Shown here in pieces: positions 46,049 through 61,111 of a DNA stretch of 64,000 bases (its first letter is position 1; each line of letters starts with the position of its first letter). A model generated the notes under the pieces. That model did not search any database. It saw nothing but the letters and a program-made list of their open reading frames with translations, and was not told the DNA's origin. Source of the DNA: Sphingobacterium chuzhouense (GTDB lineage: Bacteria > Bacteroidota > Bacteroidia > Sphingobacteriales > Sphingobacteriaceae); the NCBI RefSeq assembly GCF_014692525.1, contig NZ_JACNYL010000001.1, positions 682,001 through 746,000 on the forward strand, given 5' to 3'. A program made the translations under genes and the position numbers.

Positions 46049-48382
46049 TCATTTCTCCGTCAACATGTTGACAACATCTTTTGCTCGCTCCTTTGGGAAC
46101 ACCTGTAAATCGATAAGCTTGCCCTTACGTAATTTACCTTCTACCGTTGTTTGTTGAGGCGCGTGGAGTTTGAAATCCACATCCCATTCTGCTGGCCATG
46201 CCGGAAAAAGATAAAGTTTATCGTCGACGGCTTGCAACAACATTTCTTGCAGACCAATCATACCCGATCCTCCCCAGTTATGATCCGGTACCCAATCGAA
46301 ACCCGGCCCCCAAAAGGTGGGAAATCGCCGATCCGCATTTTTTAATTTAAGCGTCGTAAACTTCTTAGCCTCCTCCGTCAGCCCTAAGCGTGCGGCAAAG
46401 ATGTTATCTTGTTTCCAACCCACATGGCTTCTGAATTTTAAAACGTCGGGATCATGATGAAAGGTATTCAGTGCTATGTCTATATCCGGTTTTCCAACGC
46501 CATATATTCCCCAGGGATACACCCCGTATAGCTGCGGGGCTTCCGTATTGTTAATGCGCGACCACAATGCTGCAGGCGCCAGCATCTTTTTTCCATCTAA
46601 TTCCCGAGTAGGTAACGGGGGAATTTTTTTCTGAAATTCTTCTAAATAGGTGCGCAGGCTATCATTTACTTCAGTTGATGACAACGATAACATCCGGCGT
46701 GTCACTTCCTGTAACGCCACCACGGTAGTGGAAGCGTTGTATGCCATTTTATACGTTTCGGCAGAAGAACCGGGATAAAACACCAAATGACCATTTTGGT
46801 CTAACATCTTACTCCCTAATTGCTTAGCTCGATATTGATAATGCTCGTCAAAGAAACGCAAACAACTTTCAATGAAAGGGATATAGGGACGCACGTCTGC
46901 ATCGTGATAATTTGCCGTTTCCAACATCATCATACAAAACTCCAATACCGTATCCCATTGATATTCCAACCAAGCGTTGTATTCCAGCCCTTTATCGTAA
47001 TCCTTTGGTCGCTTCCAATTATATTCTGCTGGATTGGGTAATCCAAAGTTTTCTATCTGCTCGGTAAAACTGGCGCCATGATGTCCCCAATATACCTTAG
47101 ACCGCCATTCCGCATTGCGCTGTATACGTTGATAGAACTTAAATTGCGCAGGCATCATATCGAAGTCGCCATTTTTTAACATCGGCCAATACACCAGACG
47201 CTGATTCTGTGCCGTATGTGTTCCTCCTCCCCAATTGCGGAAATCGGGCGTAAAGTTCATCGTGCTGTCAATCGAAGATGGGTCGTACGTGAAAAGCCCG
47301 CCATTAAATTTAGTCGGATATTCACCATAGGCATTCGCTGCCAGCATAAAGCGGAACAGTTGGTAATTACGTCCGATCTGCCAGCTTTCATTATCCTCAT
47401 TAGGCTTCGTAGGCTGTATGCGAATATAGCTTCTTTCCCAGAAAGCGCGCCACCAGTCCAAGTTTCTATTCTTGATTTTTGCCCGAGATTCCTGTGTATT
47501 GTATAGATCTTGTACTTGCTGCCGCCATTTCTCTGGCGAAACTGGTCCTGCAACATGCAACAACACCTGCAAATCGTGTTTAATCGCCGGTTTCTTACTT
47601 TTCAGCACCCAGGCCTTGTAATCGGTGTCCATGTATTTGCCGAAGCGTTCTTCTGTAAAATGAAAATCCTTACCTTGCAACACACCTCCCGACACTAAAT
47701 CCAACAACGGATTGTACAGGGAATCCTTAACCGCTTCCATACCTTGTTGCCGCACAACAATGTCAAACACGGTAGTATCGGTATTTTGATGAAAAAAGAC
47801 AACTTTATTATCGCTGGTGTAAAAACTATCACGCTTTGTTACCACCTCATGTGGTGGCGCCCATTTCCAGGAGTTTGCGTTATTTTCCCGCTTCTTAGGA
47901 TAAAGCTCCTTATAGCGCCAGTTTTCATAAGATGCTTCTACCGCAATCTTTTTATTTGCTTGCACGTCTACATAGACATTTGGACGCTCTACGTCTACCC
48001 ATAAGGACACGTCCGTTTTTACACCGTTACCTTCTCCCGAAATAACTACCTGTCCCTTGTCAACCTGCAGTTGTTGTTTGAACACTTTACCTTCAAATGG
48101 GTTCGGAAAAAGTTTTAGCCGTACCCGACCGAGCTTCAATAGGGTATTGTTTTCATCGAACGCACCCGATTTGCCTAAATAAAAAAGAATATCTCCGTTT
48201 TCTACCCATACATTCAGACCGATATCGCCTCCACCCAACGGCATGGACTCCCCAGAGTGTTTGCTCGGTTTATCCCAGGTGATATAATAGTCCTCCCAAT
48301 TAAATTCCTGTGCAAGGAGCTTATTGCTAAGCTGCACATAGCCGATCAATAATACGATAGCAGTATAGGTTAATCTATTCAT
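46049..48382 (-). CDS. DUF5703 domain protein, putative glycoside hydrolase
   Basis: Secreted (signal ending NKLLAQ), 777 residues. The N-terminal part, from WEDYYITWDKPSKHSGESMPLGGGDIGLNVWVENGDILFYLGKSGAFDE (about 29-78), is the DUF5703 domain, a beta-sandwich resembling the N-domain of GH95-like enzymes. The remainder is rich in paired helices with aromatic motifs (NRNLDWWRAFWERSYI, YQLFRFMLAANAYGEYPTKFNGGLFT, WGGGTHTAQNQRLVYWPML, HHGASFTEQIENFG), which suggests an (alpha/alpha)6 barrel, and ends with a small beta-domain (VEGKLRKGKLIDLQVF). No established activity is known to me; context suggests an exo-glycosidase on a pectin-derived oligomer. It is monocistronic or the tail of the preceding operon, separated by 190 bases. 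Confidence 0.8.
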   Translation of the reverse strand: MNRLTYTAIVLLIGYVQLSNKLLAQEFNWEDYYITWDKPSKHSGESMPLGGGDIGLNVWVENGDILFYLGKSGAFDENNTLLKLGRVRLKLFPNPFEGKVFKQQLQVDKGQVVISGEGNGVKTDVSLWVDVERPNVYVDVQANKKIAVEASYENWRYKELYPKKRENNANSWKWAPPHEVVTKRDSFYTSDNKVVFFHQNTDTTVFDIVVRQQGMEAVKDSLYNPLLDLVSGGVLQGKDFHFTEERFGKYMDTDYKAWVLKSKKPAIKHDLQVLLHVAGPVSPEKWRQQVQDLYNTQESRAKIKNRNLDWWRAFWERSYIRIQPTKPNEDNESWQIGRNYQLFRFMLAANAYGEYPTKFNGGLFTYDPSSIDSTMNFTPDFRNWGGGTHTAQNQRLVYWPMLKNGDFDMMPAQFKFYQRIQRNAEWRSKVYWGHHGASFTEQIENFGLPNPAEYNWKRPKDYDKGLEYNAWLEYQWDTVLEFCMMMLETANYHDADVRPYIPFIESCLRFFDEHYQYRAKQLGSKMLDQNGHLVFYPGSSAETYKMAYNASTTVVALQEVTRRMLSLSSTEVNDSLRTYLEEFQKKIPPLPTRELDGKKMLAPAALWSRINNTEAPQLYGVYPWGIYGVGKPDIDIALNTFHHDPDVLKFRSHVGWKQDNIFAARLGLTEEAKKFTTLKLKNADRRFPTFWGPGFDWVPDHNWGGSGMIGLQEMLLQAVDDKLYLFPAWPAEWDVDFKLHAPQQTTVEGKLRKGKLIDLQVFPKERAKDVVNMLTEK

Positions 48383-48572
48383 CCTTATTTCATTTTTCGT
48401 ATCTGTTCGCTCTATTTATTACACATCACGAATTGTACTATCCCTAATTAACAGCTCATGTCGCCTTGGAAACTTTGACAATTGCAGAAATCCCCTCCTT
48501 GCACTAATTCTTCTGTCAAAGATTCCCAGCGACGAGATTTTTTGTTTCTTTTTTACGAAAAAAAAGAAATAA

Positions 48573-49991
48573 TCACCAATCATCGGTTCGGAATGAACTT
48601 ACGGGCAGTCCGTTAACACCAAACAAATCTCCCATTACAAAATCCTTAAAGGCATAGCGCACCGCAACAGGTTTGGCAACATGTGGTGAAGAAACTACAA
48701 CAGTCTTACCCTTCACGATGGCATTTGCCGGTCGGAAGACCTTGTCTTCACCGGCAATTTCAAATGTCTTTATTTCTTTTCCAAACGATGTCAGTCCCAA
48801 CGGCGCATCATTAAATTGAACCACAACAGTGCTGCCTTGTATCTCTATACGTTCATAAGCCGGGCTTCTGTGATTCAATCCATTAATACCGTAAGTATCA
48901 CCTAAAGCTAATAATGCCAAGCGGTCGGCTCCTTCTTTCTTTTTCGCCGGGTGTATACAGTTAAGTTCCCCCAAATCCATGGTGACTGCCATCCCCGAAT
49001 GCTGTATATTAGCTAGAGATTTCCGTTGTGCATCCCTTATAAAAGCCGAATTATATTTTCCGCCAACATAGTACGGTGGTAAGGATGCGTAGTCAAAGGG
49101 GGCGATTTGCGTATAGTAAAAAGGCAAGGTATCATCCTCCCACAATTCCCGATACTTCGCGACCATCCTCGGAAACAATACCTCATATTGATCGGGGCTT
49201 TCGTAGTTCGATTCGCCCTGATACCAGATGATGCCTTTTATACCATATCCTGCTATGGGGTTGATCATACCGTTATACAACATCGTCGGTTGTCTATTCT
49301 TATCTTTCAGTTCTTCTTCTTGTTGCGGAATGTTCACACCTTCTATATCTTTCAACCAAGCAGCGTCCATCCACGCTTCGATATTGGAGCCACCATAGCT
49401 ACTATGTATCAGCCCTACGGGTACTTTCAATATTTTCCGTAGTCGTTGCCCAAAGAAATACGCTGTTGCACTGAAATTAGCGACATTTTCTGGACCGGCT
49501 TTCTTCCATTGCGATGGCTTGCTGTCGTCTGCCGGCTTCAGCAAAGGATTTCGCGGCACTGTGTATAGGCGCAACTGTTCGTCCTGCGATTTGAGAATAG
49601 CCTCCGTACTCCCGAGGATGGGCTGCGCGGGATAGCCCTTCAAAGGCATTTCCATATTGGATTGTCCCGAACACAACCATACCTCTCCTATGAATATATC
49701 CTGTAACGTTATGGTATTGCCTTCAGAAACCTGCATGTTATACGGCCCTCCTGCTTCCGGCGTCTGAATAAATACACGCCAAATACCATTTTCATTTGCT
49801 TTGGTCTTATATGCTTTTTGATTCCACGAAGTTCTTACAGATACGGTCGCACCTTTCCCTGCCCAACCCCAAATCGGAACGCTTTTTTGCTGCTGCAAGA
49901 CCATACCATCGGTAAAGATAGCTGAAAGACGCACCTCGGCATGTAACCCGAGGGAAACGGACAATAGGAAAAGGATGATTAATACTCTCAT
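48573..49991 (-). CDS. SASA-family (sialate O-acetylesterase-like) carbohydrate esterase
   Basis: SGNH-type esterase of the 9-O-acetylesterase family, secreted (signal ending LGLHA). Motifs: LSAIFTDGMVLQQQKSVPIWGWA at 23-45, an inserted beta-domain, IGEVWLCSGQSNMEMPLKGYP with the catalytic Ser in GQSNME near 113, GLIHSSYGGSNIEAWMD near 195-210 and GIIWYQGESNYESPDQY near 255; the His in LNCIHPAKKKEG may complete the triad. Such proteins in plant-glycan loci deacetylate polysaccharides rather than sialic acid. Last gene of the GH78-GH127 operon, 47 bases after GH127. Acetylated pectin side chains are the likely substrate. Confidence 0.88.
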   Translation of the reverse strand: MRVLIILFLLSVSLGLHAEVRLSAIFTDGMVLQQQKSVPIWGWAGKGATVSVRTSWNQKAYKTKANENGIWRVFIQTPEAGGPYNMQVSEGNTITLQDIFIGEVWLCSGQSNMEMPLKGYPAQPILGSTEAILKSQDEQLRLYTVPRNPLLKPADDSKPSQWKKAGPENVANFSATAYFFGQRLRKILKVPVGLIHSSYGGSNIEAWMDAAWLKDIEGVNIPQQEEELKDKNRQPTMLYNGMINPIAGYGIKGIIWYQGESNYESPDQYEVLFPRMVAKYRELWEDDTLPFYYTQIAPFDYASLPPYYVGGKYNSAFIRDAQRKSLANIQHSGMAVTMDLGELNCIHPAKKKEGADRLALLALGDTYGINGLNHRSPAYERIEIQGSTVVVQFNDAPLGLTSFGKEIKTFEIAGEDKVFRPANAIVKGKTVVVSSPHVAKPVAVRYAFKDFVMGDLFGVNGLPVSSFRTDDW

Positions 49992-50038
49992 TTTCTGTTA
50001 TTTATTCTACATCATTAGACGCATGCAATGCGTCTCCA

Positions 50039-52063
50039 CTATTTCTTACGCGGTAACCAAACCGCCATATCGCCAAACGTCCGGTTTCCCCAAGCAAAAT
50101 AAGGAACAAGACGCACCGAAACGGCTTGTTGTTCGTCTGCGGAGACTTTTCGATATAGCGAACCCCATTTCTCCGTGTTATCGGTATAGGCGTTCCCTTG
50201 TAGGAAAACGATCGATTGACCGAGTACAGATTCTTGCATCGGTTCAAAGCTATCCAATGCATTTACTTTCAAATCAAAGATATCTACATTTTCCGGGACA
50301 TCTGCTTTTTCCAGACAATAGACCACCGGACCGCGCATCACCGCCACCTGGTTCCGTGTTTCTTCTACCAACGGATTAGCCTCCATAAACGTCACCTTCA
50401 TCGGTAAGCGTAATGTGATACGGTCGCCTTTCTTTAATCCATCCGACAACACGGCATAACCGTTTTCGGTCTGAAACGCTATCTTCTCATTGTTTTTGGT
50501 GATTTCTGCTCCTTCTGCCCATCCCGGTATGCGGAGCTTCAATGCATAGTTTGCCGGCAATTCCTCCATCACAAAAGAAGCATCGCCTTCCCAGGGATAA
50601 TTTGACTCTTGTGTAATCTTAATCTTTTGCCCTTTATATTCTGTATCCAGTACATTTCCGCCAAACAGGTTTACCCATACGGCATCCTCGGAAACACTGT
50701 AGGCGTAACTACTAACCTCTGCAATGGTACGAACCACATTGGGTGGACAACAATTAGACAGTGAAATGTATGGAACACGCTTTTTGGACCAACGTTGTTG
50801 GAAGGGCAAATTAGACGAATAGCTTAGCGGATTGGTATATAAAAATTTGTCTCCATCCAAGCTAATGCCAGATAATACACTGTTATAAAGTGCCAATTCA
50901 AGCACGTCAATATATTTCGCATCACCTGTCAATGTCGCCATACGCCAGTTCCAAAGCATATTGCCGATATTCGCACACGTTTCGTTATGTGCCGTTAGAT
51001 TCGGCAATTGATAATCGCGTCCGAAAGCCTGGTGTATCTTTTGTACATCTACCGGATTATAAGATGTTCCGTCTGGTGACGTACCATCATAGAGCGAACC
51101 CAAACCTCCTGTGATATACATTTTGTGTTTTACCACATCATCCCATATTGAAAGAAGCCGGTTGCTCAACGTCGTATCTTGTATCTCTGTACACAAATCC
51201 GTTACGCCGGCATAGAGGTAACTCGCTCTCACCGCATGCCCCATGGCTTTGTTCTGCTGACGGAACGGAACCCGGTCTTGGTTGTCGTCCGTACCGTCTT
51301 CGATCTCTCCTTTAATATCGATCAAGTGTTTAGCCAACTCCAGGTATTTCGGATCCTTGGTCGTCCGGTAAAGTTCGATCGTTCCCATATAATGGGACGG
51401 GCAAATGGCATTCCTCGCTAGCGTAGGGTTCGATTTTTCATAAAACCCATGCAGATAATCCGCCGCTTTAATCGCAATATCCAACAAATCCTTTTTTCCG
51501 GTAACCCGGTAATGGATACAGCCTGCGGTCATTAAGTGTCCAATGTTATACGCTTCAAAACTTAAACGATCCTGAAACTCGATATCCTCACCCGAATTAC
51601 GTTGATCGATTGTTGCTTTCGTATAGATGTAACCATCGGCGCGTTGTGATTTCGCAATTACCGGTATCACTTCTTCGATCATTTGCAAAAGTTTCTTGTC
51701 TTTCGTTTGCGCATACAACGCACACACCGCTTCCAACGTCTTGTAAAAATCACCATCGTGGAAGGATGGGCCTTTATGTTCCCCTTCTTTTAGACCGGCA
51801 GCAATCTCGAAATTGCGGTAAGCATGGCTGATATCCGCACTTGTATATACATCCCAGAGATGGGGCACCATACGCTCATAACAAGTCGTTGTACGTTCTG
51901 CCCAAAAACCTTTTGTCCAGGATACATCGCCCATATTAATGGCCTTTTGTACCGCAAAAGGACTCTCCCCCGTATTCGTAATCGCCTTCTCCTGCGCCTT
52001 TACCTGCCCCGTTAGCAGAGCAGATACAGCGAGTAAAAGTAGACTGTTCTTAGTTCTTCTCAT
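50039..52063 (-). CDS. GH127 family beta-L-arabinofuranosidase-like enzyme
   Basis: Retaining enzyme with a Cys nucleophile bound to zinc. Secreted (signal ending GQVKAQ), 674 residues. Markers: WTKGFWAERTTTCYERMVPHLWD near 49-71, KGPSFHDGDFYKTLEA, NETCANIGNMLWNWRM (Glu and Cys zinc ligands) near 362, and SNCCPPNVVRTIAEVSSYAYS near 440, where the Cys pair matches the ligand and nucleophile of HypBA1. Known GH127 activities include beta-L-arabinofuranose and, in rhamnogalacturonan II, aceric acid; with this context either arabinan-type side chains or a rare RG-II sugar are possible. Four bases after the third GH106. Confidence 0.9.
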   Translation of the reverse strand: MRRTKNSLLLLAVSALLTGQVKAQEKAITNTGESPFAVQKAINMGDVSWTKGFWAERTTTCYERMVPHLWDVYTSADISHAYRNFEIAAGLKEGEHKGPSFHDGDFYKTLEAVCALYAQTKDKKLLQMIEEVIPVIAKSQRADGYIYTKATIDQRNSGEDIEFQDRLSFEAYNIGHLMTAGCIHYRVTGKKDLLDIAIKAADYLHGFYEKSNPTLARNAICPSHYMGTIELYRTTKDPKYLELAKHLIDIKGEIEDGTDDNQDRVPFRQQNKAMGHAVRASYLYAGVTDLCTEIQDTTLSNRLLSIWDDVVKHKMYITGGLGSLYDGTSPDGTSYNPVDVQKIHQAFGRDYQLPNLTAHNETCANIGNMLWNWRMATLTGDAKYIDVLELALYNSVLSGISLDGDKFLYTNPLSYSSNLPFQQRWSKKRVPYISLSNCCPPNVVRTIAEVSSYAYSVSEDAVWVNLFGGNVLDTEYKGQKIKITQESNYPWEGDASFVMEELPANYALKLRIPGWAEGAEITKNNEKIAFQTENGYAVLSDGLKKGDRITLRLPMKVTFMEANPLVEETRNQVAVMRGPVVYCLEKADVPENVDIFDLKVNALDSFEPMQESVLGQSIVFLQGNAYTDNTEKWGSLYRKVSADEQQAVSVRLVPYFAWGNRTFGDMAVWLPRKK

Positions 52064-52067
52064 CTCT

Positions 52068-55000
52068 TTAATTTTTTTGATACCATATCAATTTGACATC
52101 ACCTTGTAACCCAGATTCCTGGAGACCTTTCAAGAATTTCGGTGTTGCTATGGTTTTGATTATTTTCTCCTTCGGTTCTTTATGTGTCTCATACCAGAAC
52201 CGGTTACCCCAAGTGTTGTAGACCTTTATTTCCAGCTGGTTTTTCCCCTGTTTTAGATAATCCGTTACATCAATCTCCAACGGATCTGTCCATATTACCC
52301 CCACTTCTTTTCCGTTCAGCACAATTTCCGCAAGGCTCTCTACACGTTCTAGTTTTAACTTAACGCGCTGCTCGCCGACCCGTTGAGGTTGATCAAAAGT
52401 GAGCGCGTATGTTCCTACGCCGGAATGATACTTTACTTCATCCACGTCCGAAACCGTCCAAAAGTCGGGCTTCTGCTCGATCATTGGCTCATGTTTCACG
52501 TCCGTCAACTGTAGCGTCCAATTACCTTTCAATGTCTCTGTCTTTGTCTCTTTCCAATCTGGTATATCGATCTGGTTTTCGCTGAACAGCACAAAAAACG
52601 ATTGAGAAGGTGCAAACGATAGGGTCAATTCCGTACGGTTATTTTTTTGAACCGATGCAACAGGCAATAGTTTATCTTGCAATACATCATATAAATAAGT
52701 ATACGGTGCCGTTGTACGGAACGAGAAGTGCGCGTCCTGCGGTACACTGTCTTGATTGGCGACAAAATAACTGCTTCCACCATCGAAACTTCGGTGATTC
52801 CAAGAAATCGCGTGGTTGTTTTTGTTATTGATTAGCACATCTTCTTCGATTCCCAAAGCGGCAAAACTCTCCGCATGATATGTTCCTATATATACCCTAC
52901 CTTTCCCTAGCGATTTATGTTGTAATCCATCGACCGTTTGCATATGGCCAAAAAGATGATCGACTAGTGCTTGGAAAGCCAGGGAGTCCTGCTCAGAGCC
53001 GATACCATATAAGCGCGTCGGTTTCTCGTTAAACAAAACGGTTGCTCCCTGTTCTACTAAATCAGCCAACTTTTTCAATGCTGCCAATGAAAAATGCGTG
53101 GGCGTCGGATTCATCAGATGCTGTCCAGGAACAACCAACAAGCGGTATGCAATATGGTCAGCAAATACGACAGCGCCGTTTTCCACTTTTGCATGATGGA
53201 GCAATGCATCCGGGTTAAAGGAATCATACGCGTATCCCCGCAACGGATCCACCCAATCCGCCGGATTATACATATTCGCACTGGTCGTTACACCGGCTAT
53301 TTTCTGTGGTGGCCAGCCTTCATTACGCATCAATGAGTCTGTCCGTTCGACACGGGACTGTCCTATAATACCCGGCAATGTTTTTGTTAAACGATCTGGC
53401 AATATCGACCGCCTCGGCATTTCCTCACCGATAAATACTGCGATATCACGTACCGGTTTTCCGGTTTGTAGCAACTGTTGTGCACGTATGGCGTAATCAA
53501 CCCACGCTTTTCCCGGTTTCCACCAGGTTTGGTCGCGCTGAAAATAAAGCCCTATACCATCCAATGTCATCCCGGGTTTACGATCCATCCACGGATTATG
53601 AACATAAACATGATACACCAGGCTATTGATCCCTAATGCAAAATTTCTATCCTGGAGAGATTTCAAAAGGCGTGGATGTTCGTCCCATTCCATACGGATT
53701 TGTGTAAATGCTTCCGCCATGATGTTATTCTTTCCATAGATGTGTCCACCCGAAATAGCATCTAAGATATCGTTGGGCTTATCATGCGAGGGGCTTCTAA
53801 ACCAAAATTCACCCATCGGCCTGTCGGTAAAACCGAAGTGTGCAAAGCCGTCGCTCATCATCACGGGAGCCGTCATTTCTGCGGTAAATTCTACACCATA
53901 CTCATCCGATTTGTTACGGAGCGTCTGAAAACCTTTTTCCTGCAATAATTCCGCGATCGTCTCCCGAAAATCATGCAGGAAAGCTTCTGATTCCTCTACA
54001 CTGTTGACGATATACCCCGCTAAAACCGGTAGATAGGGTGCTATTTCATATCCTCTCCGTGCCTTAAATTCCGAAGGCATCTGTTGTGTCCAGTTTTGGC
54101 TACCCGATTCCCAGGAATCTATATGATAGACCGTAAGCACATCTTTTGCCAATTCCCGTCCCACCATTTCATAAGCTTTTCCAAACCATTGCTCGAATTG
54201 GAAAGCAACCGTTTCGGCATTCAGCTTGTCACACTCCAATCCTTTTCCAGCACCCGCCGTTTCGTTTTGATGCCCTGTCGTGGTATGCCCAATCCGCAGG
54301 ATTTTCCAGTTGCCTTTCGGCAACTCGGTCGTGAGCTTCCCTCCGCGGACAGCCGTTGGATGTAGTGTAATCGCTTTTTTGCTATCGATAACATACGCGG
54401 AGTTTACATCTTCTTCGTCGGTAGGCAGCGAAACCCGCCAGATTTCCCCTGTTTTACCTTCATATTGATGAACACGGGGCTCTTCAAATAAAGTAATGCC
54501 TAAAAGATTAATAGAAGGTTTCCATTTCGCGGCATCCAGGTCTTCCGCTCCGGGTTCAAAATTGGCCGGGTCGAACACAAACCGAAAATATTTTGCTTCG
54601 GTATACGGAATGGTATGCGTAACACCGTTGTCCCAATCCAGCCAACCCGTTCGTGGGGATTTTAGCTGCGTCAATTCGTCAAAGTTGACACCGTCATTAC
54701 TCACCAATATCTTTAATCTGTTCGCGCCGTAATTATTTGCCCTGCGGTCCACTTTCAATGCATTGCAAGGGAAGGGTTGCTCAAATGCATATTGGATCCA
54801 TCCGGGTTGGGATGTCGCAAAACGCTTATTATTATCCTTTTTTGCCAAATGCTGTAGATCTTCATCGTAGCTGCTGGTAACCTTAGGGGATTCCGCATCA
54901 CTACGCCTATATTTTTTGGCGACCGGGATAGCAAAAAGCTGGATATCCTCATAATAGTCGTGTAGCTTTTCCGGCTGTGGCAGCCGAATGTTGACCTTAC

Positions 55001-55460
55001 CTCGGCGATTAACGGTTATTGTCGTATCCGCATAAACCACTTTTTGCATCGATTTTTCCGGTGTGATCCAAGGGCCTCCAGCAGTAGCAAATCCATCATT
55101 CGGGAACATGGCGATCTGTATACCATATTTCTTAGCCTCCGCTACCAGATGCCGAAACATTTCCCACCATTCCGGTGTTAATGTTTCCGCTGCAGGCTCA
55201 AACAACGGTGGATCTGTCTTTGCTTTGATAGGCGTAAAATAGGCTCCGGCGATATTATTTTCCGCCATCGCTTGCAAATCGGCGGTAATCCCTTCTTTTG
55301 AATAACTGGCATGCATAAAGTACCATACTACCCAAGGTTTCGCTTTTTCATAGGAATCTGCGGCAAGCGGAACAATATTGGCCGGAATGCCTTTTATTTG
55401 AGCATGCCCTATAAACCAACTACATAATATGCCTATACTGATATAAAACCTTAACCTCAT
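52068..55460 (-). CDS. GH106-like alpha-L-rhamnosidase with inserted discoidin-like domain (copy 3)
   Basis: Divergent, long (1130 residues) GH106-type protein, secreted (signal ending WFIGHAQ). The start reads KPWVVWYFMHASYSKEGI instead of the PWTRWWW form of the other copies. Around residues 195-330 an extra beta-sandwich is visible (SQPGWIQYAFEQPFPCNALKVD, ANRLKILVSNDGVNFDEL, AKYFRFVFD), resembling an F5/8-type C module. Barrel text: YHIDSWESGSQNWT, TAEMTAPVMMSDGFAHFGF, MAEAFTQIRMEWDEHPR aligning with the SSETFT block, and GINSLVYHVYVHNPW. The C-terminal sandwich ends YNTWGNRFWYETHKEP. Family membership is likely; rhamnose specificity is less sure than for the two other copies. Confidence 0.82.
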   Translation of the reverse strand: MRLRFYISIGILCSWFIGHAQIKGIPANIVPLAADSYEKAKPWVVWYFMHASYSKEGITADLQAMAENNIAGAYFTPIKAKTDPPLFEPAAETLTPEWWEMFRHLVAEAKKYGIQIAMFPNDGFATAGGPWITPEKSMQKVVYADTTITVNRRGKVNIRLPQPEKLHDYYEDIQLFAIPVAKKYRRSDAESPKVTSSYDEDLQHLAKKDNNKRFATSQPGWIQYAFEQPFPCNALKVDRRANNYGANRLKILVSNDGVNFDELTQLKSPRTGWLDWDNGVTHTIPYTEAKYFRFVFDPANFEPGAEDLDAAKWKPSINLLGITLFEEPRVHQYEGKTGEIWRVSLPTDEEDVNSAYVIDSKKAITLHPTAVRGGKLTTELPKGNWKILRIGHTTTGHQNETAGAGKGLECDKLNAETVAFQFEQWFGKAYEMVGRELAKDVLTVYHIDSWESGSQNWTQQMPSEFKARRGYEIAPYLPVLAGYIVNSVEESEAFLHDFRETIAELLQEKGFQTLRNKSDEYGVEFTAEMTAPVMMSDGFAHFGFTDRPMGEFWFRSPSHDKPNDILDAISGGHIYGKNNIMAEAFTQIRMEWDEHPRLLKSLQDRNFALGINSLVYHVYVHNPWMDRKPGMTLDGIGLYFQRDQTWWKPGKAWVDYAIRAQQLLQTGKPVRDIAVFIGEEMPRRSILPDRLTKTLPGIIGQSRVERTDSLMRNEGWPPQKIAGVTTSANMYNPADWVDPLRGYAYDSFNPDALLHHAKVENGAVVFADHIAYRLLVVPGQHLMNPTPTHFSLAALKKLADLVEQGATVLFNEKPTRLYGIGSEQDSLAFQALVDHLFGHMQTVDGLQHKSLGKGRVYIGTYHAESFAALGIEEDVLINNKNNHAISWNHRSFDGGSSYFVANQDSVPQDAHFSFRTTAPYTYLYDVLQDKLLPVASVQKNNRTELTLSFAPSQSFFVLFSENQIDIPDWKETKTETLKGNWTLQLTDVKHEPMIEQKPDFWTVSDVDEVKYHSGVGTYALTFDQPQRVGEQRVKLKLERVESLAEIVLNGKEVGVIWTDPLEIDVTDYLKQGKNQLEIKVYNTWGNRFWYETHKEPKEKIIKTIATPKFLKGLQESGLQGDVKLIWYQKN

Positions 55461-55467
55461 GTTGTCT

Positions 55468-60922
<5,455 letters not shown>

Positions 60923-61111
60923 CCTATTCTTTATAATGGTTGAAACGTATTCATGCTAATATCGTATAAGGTATTACGCCTTGTCACAACGTTGACTAGA
61001 TACAATACCATTATCTTTTGGCACATTTAGCACCAATTACAAACATACCGTAAAAGTAAGCCGAGACCTTATAATATTTTCTCCAGCTATTATATTATGT
61101 TGCCACACCTC

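Noticed and set aside
48545..48569. T-rich/A-rich stem after the SASA esterase gene as a terminator
   Set aside because: The stem is almost only A-T pairs and is followed on the minus strand by CAAAAAATC rather than a T run. The 190-base gap otherwise shows one TCATG half-site (48457) without a partner at 10 bp.
60923..61111. Operator half-sites before GH78
   Set aside because: TCATG near 60953 and CCTTGTCAC near 60980 lack a partner at 10-bp spacing, so the region was not counted among the operator sites.
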